Origin: Limnomonas spitsbergensis
Taxonomy: Eukaryota > Chlorophyta > Chlorophyceae > Chlamydomonadales
Reading direction: 5' to 3'
NCBI GenBank assembly: GCA_037349105.1
Contig: JAYJMM010000057.1
Location: forward strand, 549,970 to 613,969
Length of the DNA stretch: 64,000 nt
The notes beneath the pieces were generated by a model. The model made no database searches, was not told the origin of the DNA, and was given only the letters and a program-made list of their open reading frames with translations. Within the stretch, counting starts at the first letter, position 1, and each line of letters starts with the position of its first letter. Below are positions 21,640 through 34,000 of the stretch, piece by piece. A program made the translations under genes and the position numbers.

Positions 21640-21860
21640 AAAACTTCACAGACCGGTCAGATGCAAGAACGGTGATTAAATATACTAGTTTAACATAAAT
21701 AGAGCGGTCAGGCGCCAGTGCGGTACTGCGGTGATTAAAAATACTAGCACTTGTACGTAAGCTAGAAAGCGGTCAGGCCAAAGAGCAGTGGTCAGAAAAC
21801 ACACCAGTCCAGAGCAACGGAGAATTTAGGTGCAATGTAGCGGTCAGGGGCAAGAGTGGA
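21640..21860. repeat. Imperfect GCGGTCAGG repeats
   Basis: ACCGGTCAGATGCAAGAACG, GCGGTCAGGCGCCAGTGCGG, GCGGTCAGGCCAAAGAGCAG and GCGGTCAGGGGCAAGAGTGG begin four imperfect units. The first two are followed by GTGATTAAA and TACTAG. Spacing is about 50-70 bp. No gene is seen. Confidence 0.65.
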
Positions 21861-21970
21861 AGCGCCCGAGAGCAGCGCACGAGTCAGTAGATACAAAAGA
21901 TTGTATCATTGTACAATTAATCCTGGTATGATTAAAAATCAGTGAAGGGGCACTGCTGTCAATCAGAGAC

Positions 21971-22266
21971 TCACTCAAACACAAGGTCCCCATCATTGAC
22001 AGTACCAACCTCGATTTCCAGCCCCTCTCGCAAGGCTCTAGCATGGCCCATACCGGTATCCATGGGATGATCAGGAACCTGGAGGCCTCTTCCTTAAAAG
22101 AGTCGGGCACCGCGTAGAGCATGCGGTGGATAGGCTTTTAGAAGTCAATGATATCGTACCAAGCCGCTCCAGTCGGCCGCCTCTTTGCCCATTCAAAGCT
22201 GATGCATCCCTTGCTCTCCAGAAAGCTCATGCCAGCCTTGAGTTGCGTCAGTGTACCACCGGATGA
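21971..22266 (-). pseudogene. Pseudogene fragment, unknown family
   Basis: The minus strand from 22266 reads GGTLTQLKAGMSFLESKGCI, then SFEWAKRRPTGAAWYDIIDF. An in-frame TAA at 22140-22138 follows, and the same frame continues KPIHRMLYAVPDSFKEEASR. A second frame then gives the likely C-terminus (DHPMDTGMGHARALREGLEI, then VGTVNDGDLVFE) ending at TGA 21973-21971. One stop plus one frame change in about 300 bp, with good protein-like sequence on both sides, indicates a decayed gene or one exon of it. A splice removing the frame change is possible (GTATGG occurs at the right place) but would not remove the stop. I do not recognise the family. Confidence 0.55.
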
Positions 22267-22324
22267 AAACTAGATGTTCACCTCAAGCTCGGGGAACCAA
22301 GTTACTCCCTGCCCAGATTATGGG

Positions 22325-22449
22325 TCGAAAGCATGGGCAGGGGACAGGAAGAGGGACAGGGGACAGGTGCATGACAATTTGACAGGGGACAGGAACATGG
22401 ACAGGGGACATGAGCAGGGACAGAGGGCATGGGCAGGGATAGGGGCATG
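22325..22449. repeat. GGGACAGG simple repeat
   Basis: Purine-rich sequence with about ten GGGGACAGG or GGGACA blocks, spaced 9-24 bp apart, lies immediately before the 56-bp satellite. Here the G-rich strand is the plus strand, opposite to the satellite that follows. Confidence 0.75.
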
Positions 22450-22971
22450 GACCCCCAGAACAGCTGTGGACCAGTCAGCTGCCCCCTCCCTCCCACCCTT
22501 CACCCTTACCCCAGAACAGCTGTGGACCAGTCAGCTGCCCCCTCCCTCCCACCCTTCACCCTAACCCCAGAACAGCTGTGGACCAGTCAGCTGCCTCCTC
22601 CCTCCCACCCTTGACCCTTACCCCAGAACAGCTGTGGATCAGTCAGCTGCCTCCTCCCTCCCACCCTTCACCCTTACCCCAGAACAGCTGTGGATCAGTC
22701 AGCTGCCTCCTCCCTCCCACCCTCCACCCTTACCCCAGAACAGCTGTGGATCAGTCAGCTGCCTCCTCCCTCCCAATCCTCACCCTTACCCCAGAACAGC
22801 TGTGGATCAGTAACCTGCCTCCTCCCTCCTACCCCTCACCCTTACCCCAGAACAGCTGTGGATCAGTCAGCTGCCTTCTCCCTCCCACCCTTCACCCTTA
22901 CCCCAGAACAGTTGTGGACCAGTCAGCTGCCTCCTCCCTCCCAATCCTCACCCTTACCCCAGAACAGCTGT
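22450..22971. repeat. 56-bp satellite array 1
   Basis: This is the first block of the 56-bp unit, about nine copies. The unit holds CAGAACAGCTGTGGATCAGT, CAGCTGCCTCCTCCCTCCCA and a CCCTTCACCCTTACCC tail. Three units make 168 bp, so open frames of Pro/Ser/Leu-rich sequence arise automatically. Most of this block, with the spacer and the units after it, recurs 4052 bp later. Confidence 0.95.
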
Positions 22972-23988
22972 AGACACGTCCCCTCTCCCCCCATCACCTG
23001 TCCCAGCCCATGGCCAGACACATCCCCTCTCCCCCCACCACCTGCACCAGCTCATGGCCAGACACATCCCCTCTTCCCCCACCACCTGTCCCAGCCAGAA
23101 CAGGTATGGATCAGTCAGCTGCATCCTCCCTCCTAACCCTCACCCTTACCCTCCTCACCTCTGCACCTGCCAGCCCATGGCCATTTACATTTTTGGCATT
23201 TTGGTCAGCTGCTTCATATCCTTTCACTCCACATCTGGCCAGCTCTCCACCTACTTACTGTACCTTTCTTCCCTATTTTCAGAAGATCAACCAACATCCC
23301 AAGTCTCCAACCAAGAGGCCTATCATCTTGCAAGCTCAAGTCCACGTTCCCGTCAGTAAGCACCAAATAAATGCACCAAATAAATGCACATCAATGCCCT
23401 GCCCCCATCACCTGTCCCAGCTCATGGCCAGACACATCCCCTCTCCCCCCATCACCTGTCCCAGCTCATGGCCAGACACATCCCCTCTCCCCCCATCACC
23501 TGTCCCAGTTCATGGCCAGACACATCGCCTTTCTCCACACCACCTTGCATCCGTCACTTCGTAGCTTTCGTATATTGTGTCTTGCACACTTTAATCAAAG
23601 CACCCATACCAAAGATAAAATCTGTAGGAGTAGGAGTTGTGAGTCAACCTGGGCATTGCTTGCTGTACCTGCCTTGTACCATCCATGTATTAAGATGTAC
23701 ATGAGGCCCACATTGCAGTACAGTATCCTTAGAAAATTCGCAAACCCTGCATTGCCTGAACCCTCCAGCTTTCCTTTCAATTCCTAGGTCCTGAGCCATC
23801 CAGCCTTGCCACCAACCCTGTATCCTGAGTCCTCCAGCCTTGCACTCAACCCCTAGGTCCTAAACCCTCCAGCCTTGCACTCAACCCCTGGGTCCTAAAC
23901 CCTCCAGCCCACTGGGCAGGACAACTCGTAAGAATATTCTGGAACCCTGCCCCCTCGTGTGCTAGGCTGCACATCCTACCCCTTATCT
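22972..23988. repeat. Subtelomeric spacer, copy 1 (1017 bp)
   Basis: This non-56-bp sequence lies between satellite arrays. In order it holds: a few 44-bp units with CATGGCCAGACACATCCCCT; a stretch similar to a 56-bp unit; an AT-richer part; a tandem 13-bp CAAATAAATGCAC pair; three more 44-bp units; about 230 bp of non-repetitive sequence; and a 35-bp repeat with CCTAAACCCTCCAGCC. Diagnostic bases by spacer offset: G198, T207, G224, T306, C336, C917, G957. It differs from copy 2 by GTCAG for GCCAG near 23353. Open frames of up to 184 codons are shared by all copies but have no support as genes. Confidence 0.93.
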
Positions 23989-26900
23989 CAGAACAGCTGT
24001 GGATCAGTGAGCTGCCTCCTCCCTCCCACCCTTCACCCTTACCCCAGAACAGCTGTGGATCAGTCAGCTGCATCCTCCCTCCTACCCCTCACCCTTACCC
24101 CAGAACAGCTGTGGATCAGTAACCTGCCTCCTCCCTCCTACCCCTCACCCTTACCCCAGAACAGCTGTGGATCAGTAGCCTGCCTCCTCCCTCCCACCCT
24201 TCACCCTTACCCCAGAACAGCTGTGGATCAGTCAGCTGCCTCCTCCCTCCCACCCCTCACCCTTACCCCAGAACAGCTGTGGATCAGTCAGCTGCCTCCT
24301 CCCTCCTACCCCTCACCCTTACCCCAGAACAGCTGTGGATCAGTCAGCTGCCTCCTCCCTCCCACCCTTCACCCTTACCCCAGAACAGCTGTGCACCAGT
24401 CATCTGCCTCCTCCCTCCCACCCTTCACCCTAACCCCAGAACAGCTGTGGATCAGTCAGCTGCCTCCTCCCTCCCACCCCTCACCCTTACCCCAGAACAG
24501 CTGTGGATCAGTCAGCTGCCTCCTCCCTCCCACCCTCCACCCTTACCCCAGAACAGCTGTGGACCAGTCAGCTGCCTCCTCCCTCCCAATCCCCGCCCTT
24601 ACCCCAGAACAGCTGTGGATCAGTGAGCTGCCTCCTCCCTCCCACCCTTCACCCTTACACCAGAACATCTGTGGACCAGTCAGCTACAGCCTCCCTCCCA
24701 CCCTTCACCCTTACCCCAGAACAGCTGTGGATCAGTCAGCTGCCTCCTCCCTCCCACCCCTCACCCTTACCCCAGAACAGCTGTGGATCAGTCAGCTGCC
24801 TCATCCCTCCTACCCCTCACCCTTACCCCAGAACAGCTGTGGATCAGTAACTTGCCTCCTCCCTCCCACCCTCCACCCTTACCCCAGAACAGTTGTGCAC
24901 GAGTCAGCTGCCTCCTCCCTCCCACCCTTCACCCTAACCCCAGAACAGCTGTGGATCAGTCAGCTGCCTCCTCCCTCCCACCCTCCACCCTTACCCCAGA
25001 ACAGTTGTGGACCAGTCAGCTGCCTCCTCCCTCCCAATCCTCAACCTTACCCCAGAACAGCTGTGGATCAGTGAGCTGCCTCCTCCCTCCCACCCTTCAC
25101 CCTTACCCCAGAACAGCTGTGGATCAGTCAGCTGCCTCCTCCCTCCTAGCCCTCACCCTTACCCCATAACAGCTGTGGATCAGTAACTTGCCTCCTCCCT
25201 CCCACCCTTCACCCTTACCCCAGAACAGCTGTGCACCAGTCATCTGCCTCCTCCCTCCCACCCTTCACCCTAACCCCAGAACAGCTGTGGATCAGTCAGC
25301 TGCCTCCTCCCTCCCACCCTTCACCCTTACCCCAGAACAGTTGTGGATCAGTCAGCTGCCTCCTCCCTCCCACCCCTCACCCTTACCCCAGAACAGCTGT
25401 GGATCAGTCAGCTGCCTCCTCCCTCCCACCCCTCACCCTTACCCCAGAACAGCTGTGGATCAGTCAGCTGCCTCCTCCCTCCCACCCTCCACCCTTACCC
25501 CAGAACAGCTGTGGACCAGTCAGCTGCCTCCTCCCTCCCAATCCCCACCCTTACCCCAGAACAGCTGTGGATCAGTCAGCTGCCTCCTCCCTCCCACCCC
25601 TCACCCTTACCCCAGAACAGCTGTGGATCAGTCAGCTGCCTCCTCCCTCCTACCCCTCACCCTTACCTCAGAACAGCTGTGGATCAGTCAGCTGCCTCCT
25701 CCCTCCCACCCTTCACCCTTACCCCAGAACAGCTATGGACCAGTCAGCTGCCTCCTCCCTCCCAATCCTCACCCTTACCCCAGAACAGATGTGGATCAGT
25801 AGCCTGCCTCCTCCCTCCCACCCCTCACCCTTACACCAGAAGAGCTGTGGATCAGTCAGCTGCCTCCTCCCTCCCACCCTTCACCCTTACCCCAGAACAG
25901 TTGTGGACCAGTCAGCTGCCTCCTCCCTCCCAATCCCCACCCTTACCCCAGAACAGCTGTGGATCAGTGAACTGCCTCCTCCCTCCCACCCTTCACCCTT
26001 ACCCCAGAACATCTGTGGACCAGTCAGCTGCAGCCTCCCTCCCACCCTTCACCCTTACCCCAGAACAGCTGTGGATCAGTCAGCTGCCTCCTCCCTCCCA
26101 CCCCTCACCCTTACCCCAGAACAGCTGTGGATCAGTCAGCTGCCTCCTCCCTCCCAATCCTCACCCTTACCCCATAACAGCTGTGGATCAGTGAGCTGCC
26201 TCCTCCCTCGTACCCCTCACCTTTACCCCAGAACAGCTGTGGATCAGTAGCCTGACTCCTCCCTCCCACCCTTCACCCTTACCCCAGAACAGCTATGGAC
26301 CAGTCAGCTGCTTCCTCCCTCCCAATCCTCACCCTTACCCCAGAACAGCTGTGGATCAGTAGCCTGCCTCCTCCCTCCCACCCCTCACCCTTACCCCAGA
26401 ACAGCTGTGGATCAGTCAGCTGCCTTCTCCCTCCCACCCTCCACCCTTACCCCAGAACAGCTGTGGACCAGTCAGCTGTCCCTCCCTCCCAATCCTCACC
26501 CTTACCCCAGAACAGCTGTGGACCAGTCAGCTGCCCCCTCCCTCCCACCCTTCACCCTTACCCCAGAACAGCTGTGGACCAGTCAGCTGCCTCCTCCCTC
26601 CCACCCTTCACCCTAACCCCAGAACAGCTGTGGACCAGTCAGCTGCCTCCTCCCTCCCACCCTTGACCCTTACCCCAGAACAGCTGTGGATCAGTCAGCT
26701 GCCTCCTCCCTCCCACCCTTCACCCTTACCCCAGAACAGATGTGGATCAGTCAGCTGCCTCCTCCCTCCCACCCTCCACCCTTACCCCAGAACAGCTGTG
26801 GATCAGTCAGCTGCCTCCTCCCTCCCAATCCTCACCCTTACCCCAGAACAGCTGTGGATCAGTAACCTGCCTCCTCCCTCCTACCCCTCACCCTTACCCC

Positions 26901-27023
26901 AGAACAGCTGTGGATCAGTCAGCTGCCTTCTCCCTCCCACCCTTCACCCTTACCCCAGAACAGCTGTGGACCAGTCAGCTGCCTCCTCCCTCCCAATCCT
27001 CACCCTTACCCCAGAACAGCTGT
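23989..27023. repeat. 56-bp satellite array 2
   Basis: About 54 units. Variant units follow an ordered pattern: GTGGACCAGT with CCCAATCC, GTGCACCAGT, CATCTGTGGACCAGT with CTGCAGCCTCC, and CTACCCC types. That order reappears in later arrays, showing that blocks of units were copied together. Confidence 0.95.
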
Positions 27024-28040
27024 AGACACGTCCCCTCTCCCCCCATCACCTGTCCCAGCCCATGGCCAGACACATTACCTCTCCCCCCACCACCTGCACC
27101 AGCTCATGGCCAGACACATCCCCTCTTCCCCCACCACCTGTCCCAGCCAGAACAGGTATGGATCAGTCAGCTGCATCCTCCCTCCTAACCCTCACCCTTA
27201 CCCTCCTCACCTCTGCACCTGCCAGCCCATGGCCATTTACATTTTTGGCATTTTGGTCAGCTGCTTCATATCCTTTCACTCCACATCTGGCCAGCTCTCC
27301 ACCTACTTACTGTACCTTTCTTCCCTATTTTCAGAAGATCAACCAACATCCCAAGTCTCCAACCAAGAGGCCTATCATCTTGCAAGCTCAAGTCCACGTT
27401 CCCGCCAGTAAGCACCAAATAAATGCACCAAATAAATGCACATCAATGCCCTGCCCCCATCACCTGTCCCAGCTCATGGCCAGACACATCCCCTCTCCCC
27501 CCATCACCTGTCCCAGCTCATGGCCAGACACATCCCCTCTCCCCCCATCACCTGTCCCAGTTCATGGCCAGACACATCGCCTTTCTCCACACCACCTTGC
27601 ATCCGTCACTTCGTAGCTTTCGTATATTGTGTCTTGCACACTTTAATCAAAGCACCCATACCAAAGATAAAATCTGTAGGAGTAGGAGTTGTGAGTCAAC
27701 CTGGGCATTGCTTGCTGTACCTGCCTTGTACCATCCATGTATTAAGATGTACATGAGGCCCACATTGCAGTACAGTATCCTTAGAAAATTCGCAAACCCT
27801 GCATTGCCTGAACCCTCCAGCTTTCCTTTCAATTCCTAGGTCCTGAGCCATCCAGCCTTGCCACCAACCCTGTATCCTGAGTCCTCCAGCCTTGCACTCA
27901 ACCCCTAGGTCCTAAACCCTCCAGCCTTGCACTCAACCCCTGGGTCCTAAACCCTCCAGCCCACTGGGCAGGACAACTCGTAAGAATATTCTGGAACCCT
28001 GCCCCCTCGTGTGCTAGGCTGCACATCCTACCCCTTATCT
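27024..28040. repeat. Subtelomeric spacer, copy 2 (1017 bp)
   Basis: Same length and class as copy 1 at offset 4052. A private change gives CACATTACCTC near 27073. Confidence 0.93.
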
Positions 28041-30068
28041 CAGAACAGCTGTGGATCAGTGAGCTGCCTCCTCCCTCCCACCCTTCACCCTTACCCCAGA
28101 ACAGCTGTGGATCAGTCAGCTGCATCCTCCCTCCTTCCCCTCACCCTTACCCCAGAACAGCTGTGGATCAGTAACCTGCCTCCTCCCTCCTACCCCTCAC
28201 CCTTACCCCAGAACAGCTGTGGATCAGTAGCCTGCCTCCTCCCTCCCACCCTTCACCCTTACCCCAGAACAGCTGTGGATCAGTCAGCTGCCTCCTCCCT
28301 CCCACCCCTCACCCTTACCCCAGAACAGCTGTGGATCAGTCACCTGCCTCCTCCCTCCTACCCCTCACCCTTACCCCAGAACAGCTGTGGATCAGTCAGC
28401 TGCCTCCTCCCTCCCACCCTTCACCCTTACCCCAGAACAGCTGTGCACCAGTCATCTGCCTCCTCCCTCCCACCCTTCACCCTAACCCCAGAACAGCTGT
28501 GGATCAGTCAGCTGCCTCCTCCCTCCCACCCCTCACCCTTACCCCAGAACAGCTGTGGATCAGTCAGCTGCCTCCTCCCTCCCACCCTCCACCCTTACCC
28601 CAGAACAGCTGTGGACCAGTCAGCTGCCTCCTCCCTCCCAATCCCCGCCCTTACCCCAGAACAGCTGTGGATCAGTCAGCTGCCTCCTCCCTCCCACCCT
28701 TCACCCTTACCCCAGAACATCTGTGGACCAGTCAGCTGCAGCCTCCCTCCCACCCTTCACCCTTACCCCAGAACAGCTGTGGATCAGTCAGCTGCCTCCT
28801 CCCTCCCACCCCTCACCCTTACCCCAGAACAGCTGTGGATCAGTCAGCTGCCTCCTCCCTCCTACCCCTCACCCTTACCCCAGAACAGCTGTGGATCAGT
28901 AACTTGCCTCCTCCCTCCCACCCTCCACCCTTACCCCAGAACAGTTGTGCACGAGTCAGCTGCCTCCTCCCTCCCACCCTTCACCCTAACCCCAGAACAG
29001 CTGTGGATCAGTCAGCTGCCTCCTCCCTCCCACCCTCCACCCTTACCCCAGAACAGCTGTGGACCAGTCAGCTGCCTCCTCCCTCCCAATCCTCAACCTT
29101 ACCCCAGAACAGCTGTGGATCAGTGAGCTGCCTCCTCCCTCCCACCCTTCACCCTTACCCCAGAACAGCTGTGGATCAGTCAGCTGCCTCCTCCCTCCTA
29201 GCCCTCACCCTTACCCCATAACAGCTGTGGATCAGTAACTTGCCTCCTCCCTCCCACCCTTCACCCTTACCCCAGAACAGCTGTGCACCAGTCAGCTGCC
29301 TCCTCCCTCCCACCCTTCACCCTAACCCCAGAACAGCTGTGGATCAGTCAGCTGCCTCCTCCCTCCCACCCCTCACCCTTACCCCAGAACAGCTGTGGAT
29401 CAGTCAGCTGCCTCCTCCCTCCCACCCTTCACCCTTACCCCAGAACAGCTGTGGATCAGTCAGCTGCCTCCTCCCTCCCACCCCTCACCCTTACCCCAGA
29501 ACAGCTGTGGATCAGTCAGCTGCCTCCTCCCTCCCACCCTCCACCCTTACCCCAGAACAGCTGTGGACCAGTCAGCTGCCTCCTCCCTCCCAATCCCCAC
29601 CCTTACCCCAGAACAGCTGTGGATCAGTGAGCTGCCTCCTCCCTCCCACCCTTCACCCTTACCCCAGAACATCTGTGGACCAGTCAGCTGCCTCCTCCCT
29701 CCCACCCTTCACCCTTACCCCAGAACAGCTGTGGATCAGTCAGCTGCCTCCTCCCTCCCACCCCTCACCCTTACCCCAGAACAGCTGTGGATCAGTCAGC
29801 TGCCTCCTCCCTCCTACCCCTCACCCTTACCCCAGAACAGCTGTGGATCAGTCAGCTGCCTCCTCCCTCCCACCCTTCACCCTTACCCCAGAACAGCTGT
29901 GCACCAGTCAGCTGCCTCCTCCCTCCCACCCTTCACCCTAACCCCAGAACAGCTGTGGATCAGTCAGCTGCCTCCTCCCTCCCACCCCTCACCCTTACCC
30001 CAGAACAGCTGTGGATCAGTCAGCTGCCTCCTCCCTCCCAATCCTCACCCTTACCCCAGAACAGCTGT
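28041..30068. repeat. 56-bp satellite array 3
   Basis: About 36 units, the shortest internal array. Its first part repeats the order of array 2 almost exactly; its end lacks the short-unit cluster that closes arrays 2, 4, 6, 7, 8 and 9. Confidence 0.95.
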
Positions 30069-31085
30069 AGACACGTCCCCTCTCCCCCCATCACCTGTCC
30101 CAGCCCATGGCCATACACATCCCCTCTCCCCCCACCACCTGCACCAGCTCATGGCCAGACACATCCCCTCTTCCCCCACCACCTGTCCCAGCCAGAACAG
30201 GTATGGATCAGTCAGCTGCATCCTCCCTCCTAACCCTCACCCTTACCCTCCTCACCTCTGCACCTGCCAGCCCATGGCCATTTACATTTTTGGCATTTTG
30301 GTCAGCTGCTTCATATCCTTTCACTCCACATCTGGCCAGCTCTCCACCTACTTACTGTACCTTTCTTCCCTATTTTCAGAAGATCAACCAACATCCCAAG
30401 TCTCCAACCAAGAGGCCTATCATCTTGCAAGCTCAAGTCCACGTTCCCGCCAGTAAGCACCAAATAAATGCACCAAATAAATGCACATCAATGCCCTGCC
30501 CCCATCACCTGTCCCAGCTCATGGCCAGACACATCCCCTCTCCCACCATCACCTGTCCCAGCTCATGGCCAGACACATCCCCTCTCCCCCCATCACCTGT
30601 CCCAGTTCATGGCCAGACACATCGCCTTTCTCCACACCACCTTGCATCCGTCACTTCGTAGCTTTCGTATATTGTGTCTTGCACACTTTAATCAAAGCAC
30701 CCATACCAAAGATAAAATCTGTAGGAGTAGGAGTTGTGAGTCAACCTGGGCATTGCTTGCTGTACCTGCCTTGTACCATCCATGTATTAAGATGTACATG
30801 AGGCCCACATTGCAGTACAGTATCCTTAGAAAATTCGCAAACCCTGCATTGCCTGAACCCTCCAGCTTTCCTTTCAATTCCTAGGTCCTGAGCCATCCAG
30901 CCTTGCCACCAACCCTGTATCCTGAGTCCTCCAGCCTTGCACTCAACCCCTAGGTCCTAAACCCTCCAGCCTTGCACTCAACCCCTGGGTCCTAAACCCT
31001 CCAGCCCACTGGGCAGGACAACTCATAAGAATATTCTGGAACCCTGCCCCCTCGTGTGCTAGGCTGCACATCCTACCCCTTATCT
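30069..31085. repeat. Subtelomeric spacer, copy 3 (1017 bp)
   Basis: Shares TCCCACCATCACC (offset 477) and ACTCATAAG (offset 957) only with copy 5. A private CATGGCCATACACAT lies near 30109. Confidence 0.93.
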
Positions 31086-34000
31086 CAGAACAGCTGTGGA
31101 TCAGTGAGCTGCCTCCTCCCTCCCACCCTTCACCCTTACCCCAGAACAGCTGTGGATCAGTCAGCTGCATCCTCCCTCCTACCCCTCACCCTTACCCCAG
31201 AACAGCTGTGGATCAGTAACCTGCCTCCTCCCTCCTACCCCTCACCCTTACCCCAGAACAGCTGTGGATCAGTCAGCTGCCTCCTCCCTCCCACCCCTCA
31301 CCCTTACCCCAGAACAGCTGTGGATCAGTCAGCTGCCTCCTCCCTCCCACCCTCCACCCTTACCCCAGAACAGCTATGGACCAGTCAGCTGCCTCCTCCC
31401 TCCCAATCCCCGCCCTTACCCCAGAACAGCTGTGGATCAGTGAGCTGCCTCCTCCCTCCCACCCTTCACCCTTACACCAGAACATCTGTGGACCAGTCAG
31501 CTGCAGCCTCCCTCCCACCCTTCACCCTTACCCCAGAACAGCTGTGGATCAGTCAGCTGCCTCCTCCCTCCCACCCCTCACCCTTACCCCAGAACAGCTG
31601 TGGATCAGTCAGCTGCCTCCTCCCTCCCACCCTTCACCCTTACCCCAGAACAGCTGTGCACCAGTCATCTGCCTCCTCCCTCCCACCCTTCACCCTAACC
31701 CCAGAACAGCTGTGGATCAGTCAGCTGCCTCCTCCCTCCCACCCCTCACCCTTACCCCAGAACAGCTGTGGATCAGTCAGCTGCCTCCTCCCTCCCACCC
31801 TCCACCCTTACCCCAGAACAGCTATGGACCAGTCAGCTGCCTCCTCCCTCCCAATCCCCGCCCTTACCCCAGAACAGCTGTGGATCAGTGAGCTGCCTCC
31901 TCCCTCCCACCCTTCACCCTTACACCAGAACATCTGTGGACCAGTCAGCTGCAGCCTCCCTCCCACCCTTCACCCTTACCCCAGAACAGCTGTGGATCAG
32001 TCAGCTGCCTCCTCCCTCCCACCCCTCACCCTTACCCCAGAACAGCTGTGGATCAGTCAGCTGCCTCATCCCTCCTACCCCTCACCCTTACCCCAGAACA
32101 GCTGTGGATCAGTAACTTGCCTCCTCCCTCCCACCCTCCACCCTTACCCCAGAACAGTTGTGCACGAGTCAGCTGCCTCCTCCCTCCCACCCTTCACCCT
32201 AACCCCAGAACAGCTGTGGATCAGTCAGCTGCCTCCTCCCTCCCACCCTCCACCCTTACCCCAGAACAGCTGTGGACCAGTCAGCTGCCTCCTCCCTCCC
32301 AATCCTCAACCTTACCCCAGAACAGCTGTGGATCAGTGAGCTGCCTCCTCCCTCCCACCCTTCACCCTTACCCCAGAACAGCTGTGGATCAGTCAGCTGC
32401 CTCCTCCCTCCTAGCCCTCACCCTTACCCCATAACAGCTGTGGATCAGTAACTTGCCTCCTCCCTCCCACCCTTCACCCTTACCCCAGAACAGCTGTGCA
32501 CCAGTCAGCTGCCTCCTCCCTCCCACCCTTCACCCTAACCCCAGAACAGCTGTGGATCAGTCAGCTGCCTCCTCCCTCCCACCCCTCACCCTTACCCCAG
32601 AACAGCTGTGGATCAGTCAGCTGCCTCCTCCCTCCCACCCTCCACCCTTACCCCAGAACAGCTGTGGACCAGTCAGCTGCCTCCTCCCTCCCAATCCCCG
32701 ACCTTACCCCAGAACAGCTGTGGATCAGTGAGCTGCCTCCTCCCTCCCACCCTTCACCCTTACACCAGAACATCTGTGGACCAGTCAGCTGCAGCCTCCC
32801 TCCCACCCTTCACCCTTACCCCAGAACAGCTGTGGATCAGTCAGCTGCCTCCTCCCTCCCACCCCTCACCCTTACCCCAGAACAGCTGTGGATCAGTCAG
32901 CTGCCTCATCCCTCCTACCCCTCACCCTTACCCCAGAACAGCTGTGGATCAGTAACTTGCCTCCTCCCTCCCACCCTCCACCCTTACCCCATAACAGTTG
33001 TGCACGAGTCAGCTGCCTCCTCCCTCCCACCCTTCACCCTAACCCCAGAACAGCTGTGGATCAGTCAGCTGCCTCCTCCCTCCCACCCTCCACCCTTACC
33101 CCAGAACAGCTGTGGACCAGTCAGCTGCCTCCTCCCTCCCAATCCTCAACCTTACCCCAGAACAGCTGTGGATCAGTGAGCTGCCTCCTCCCTCCCACCC
33201 TTCACCCTTACCCCAGAACAGCTGTGGATCAGTCAGCTGCCTCCTCCCTCCTAGCCCTCACCCTTACCCCATAACAGCTGTGGATCAGTAACTTGCCTCC
33301 TCCCTCCCACCCTCCACCCTTACCCCAGAACAGCTGTGCACCAGTCAGCTGCCTCCTCCCTCCCACCCTTCACCCTAACCCCAGAACAGCTGTGGATCAG
33401 TCAGCTGCCTCCTCCCTCCCACCCCTCACCCTTACCCCAGAACAGTTGTGGATCAGTCAGCTGCCTCCTCCCTCCCACCCCTCACCCTTACCCCAGAACA
33501 GCTGTGGATCAGTCAGCTGCCTCCTCCCTCCCACCCTCCACCCTTACCCCAGAACAGCTGTGGACCAGTCAGCTGCCTCCTCCCTCCCAATCCCCACCCT
33601 TACCCCAGAACAGCTGTGGATCAGTCAGCTGCCTCCTCCCTCCCACCCTTCACCCTTACCCCAGAACATATGTGGACCAGTCAGCTGCAGCCTCCCTCCC
33701 ACCCTTCACCCTTACCCCAGAACAGCTGTGGATCAGTCAGCTGCCTCCTCCCTCCCACCCCTCACCCTTACCCCAGAACAGCTGTGGATCAGTCAGCTGC
33801 CTCCTCCCTCCCACCCCTCACCCTTACCCCAGAACAGCTGTGGATCAGTCAGCTGCCTCCTCCCTCCCACCCTTCACCCTTACCCCAGAACAGCTATGGA
33901 CCAGTCAGCTGCCTCCTCCCTCCCAATCCTCACCCTTACCCCAGAACAGCTGTGGATCAGTAGCCTGCCTCCTCCCTCCCACCCCTCACCCTTACACCAG

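Noticed and set aside
23010..23564. 184-codon frame conserved in all nine spacers
   Set aside because: Conservation follows from recent duplication of the entire spacer, including its noncoding parts. The frame overlaps two other conserved frames and the 44-bp repeat, and shows no domain.
23595..23780. 61-codon minus-strand frame in each spacer
   Set aside because: It is short and its conservation is no higher than that of the surrounding spacer sequence.
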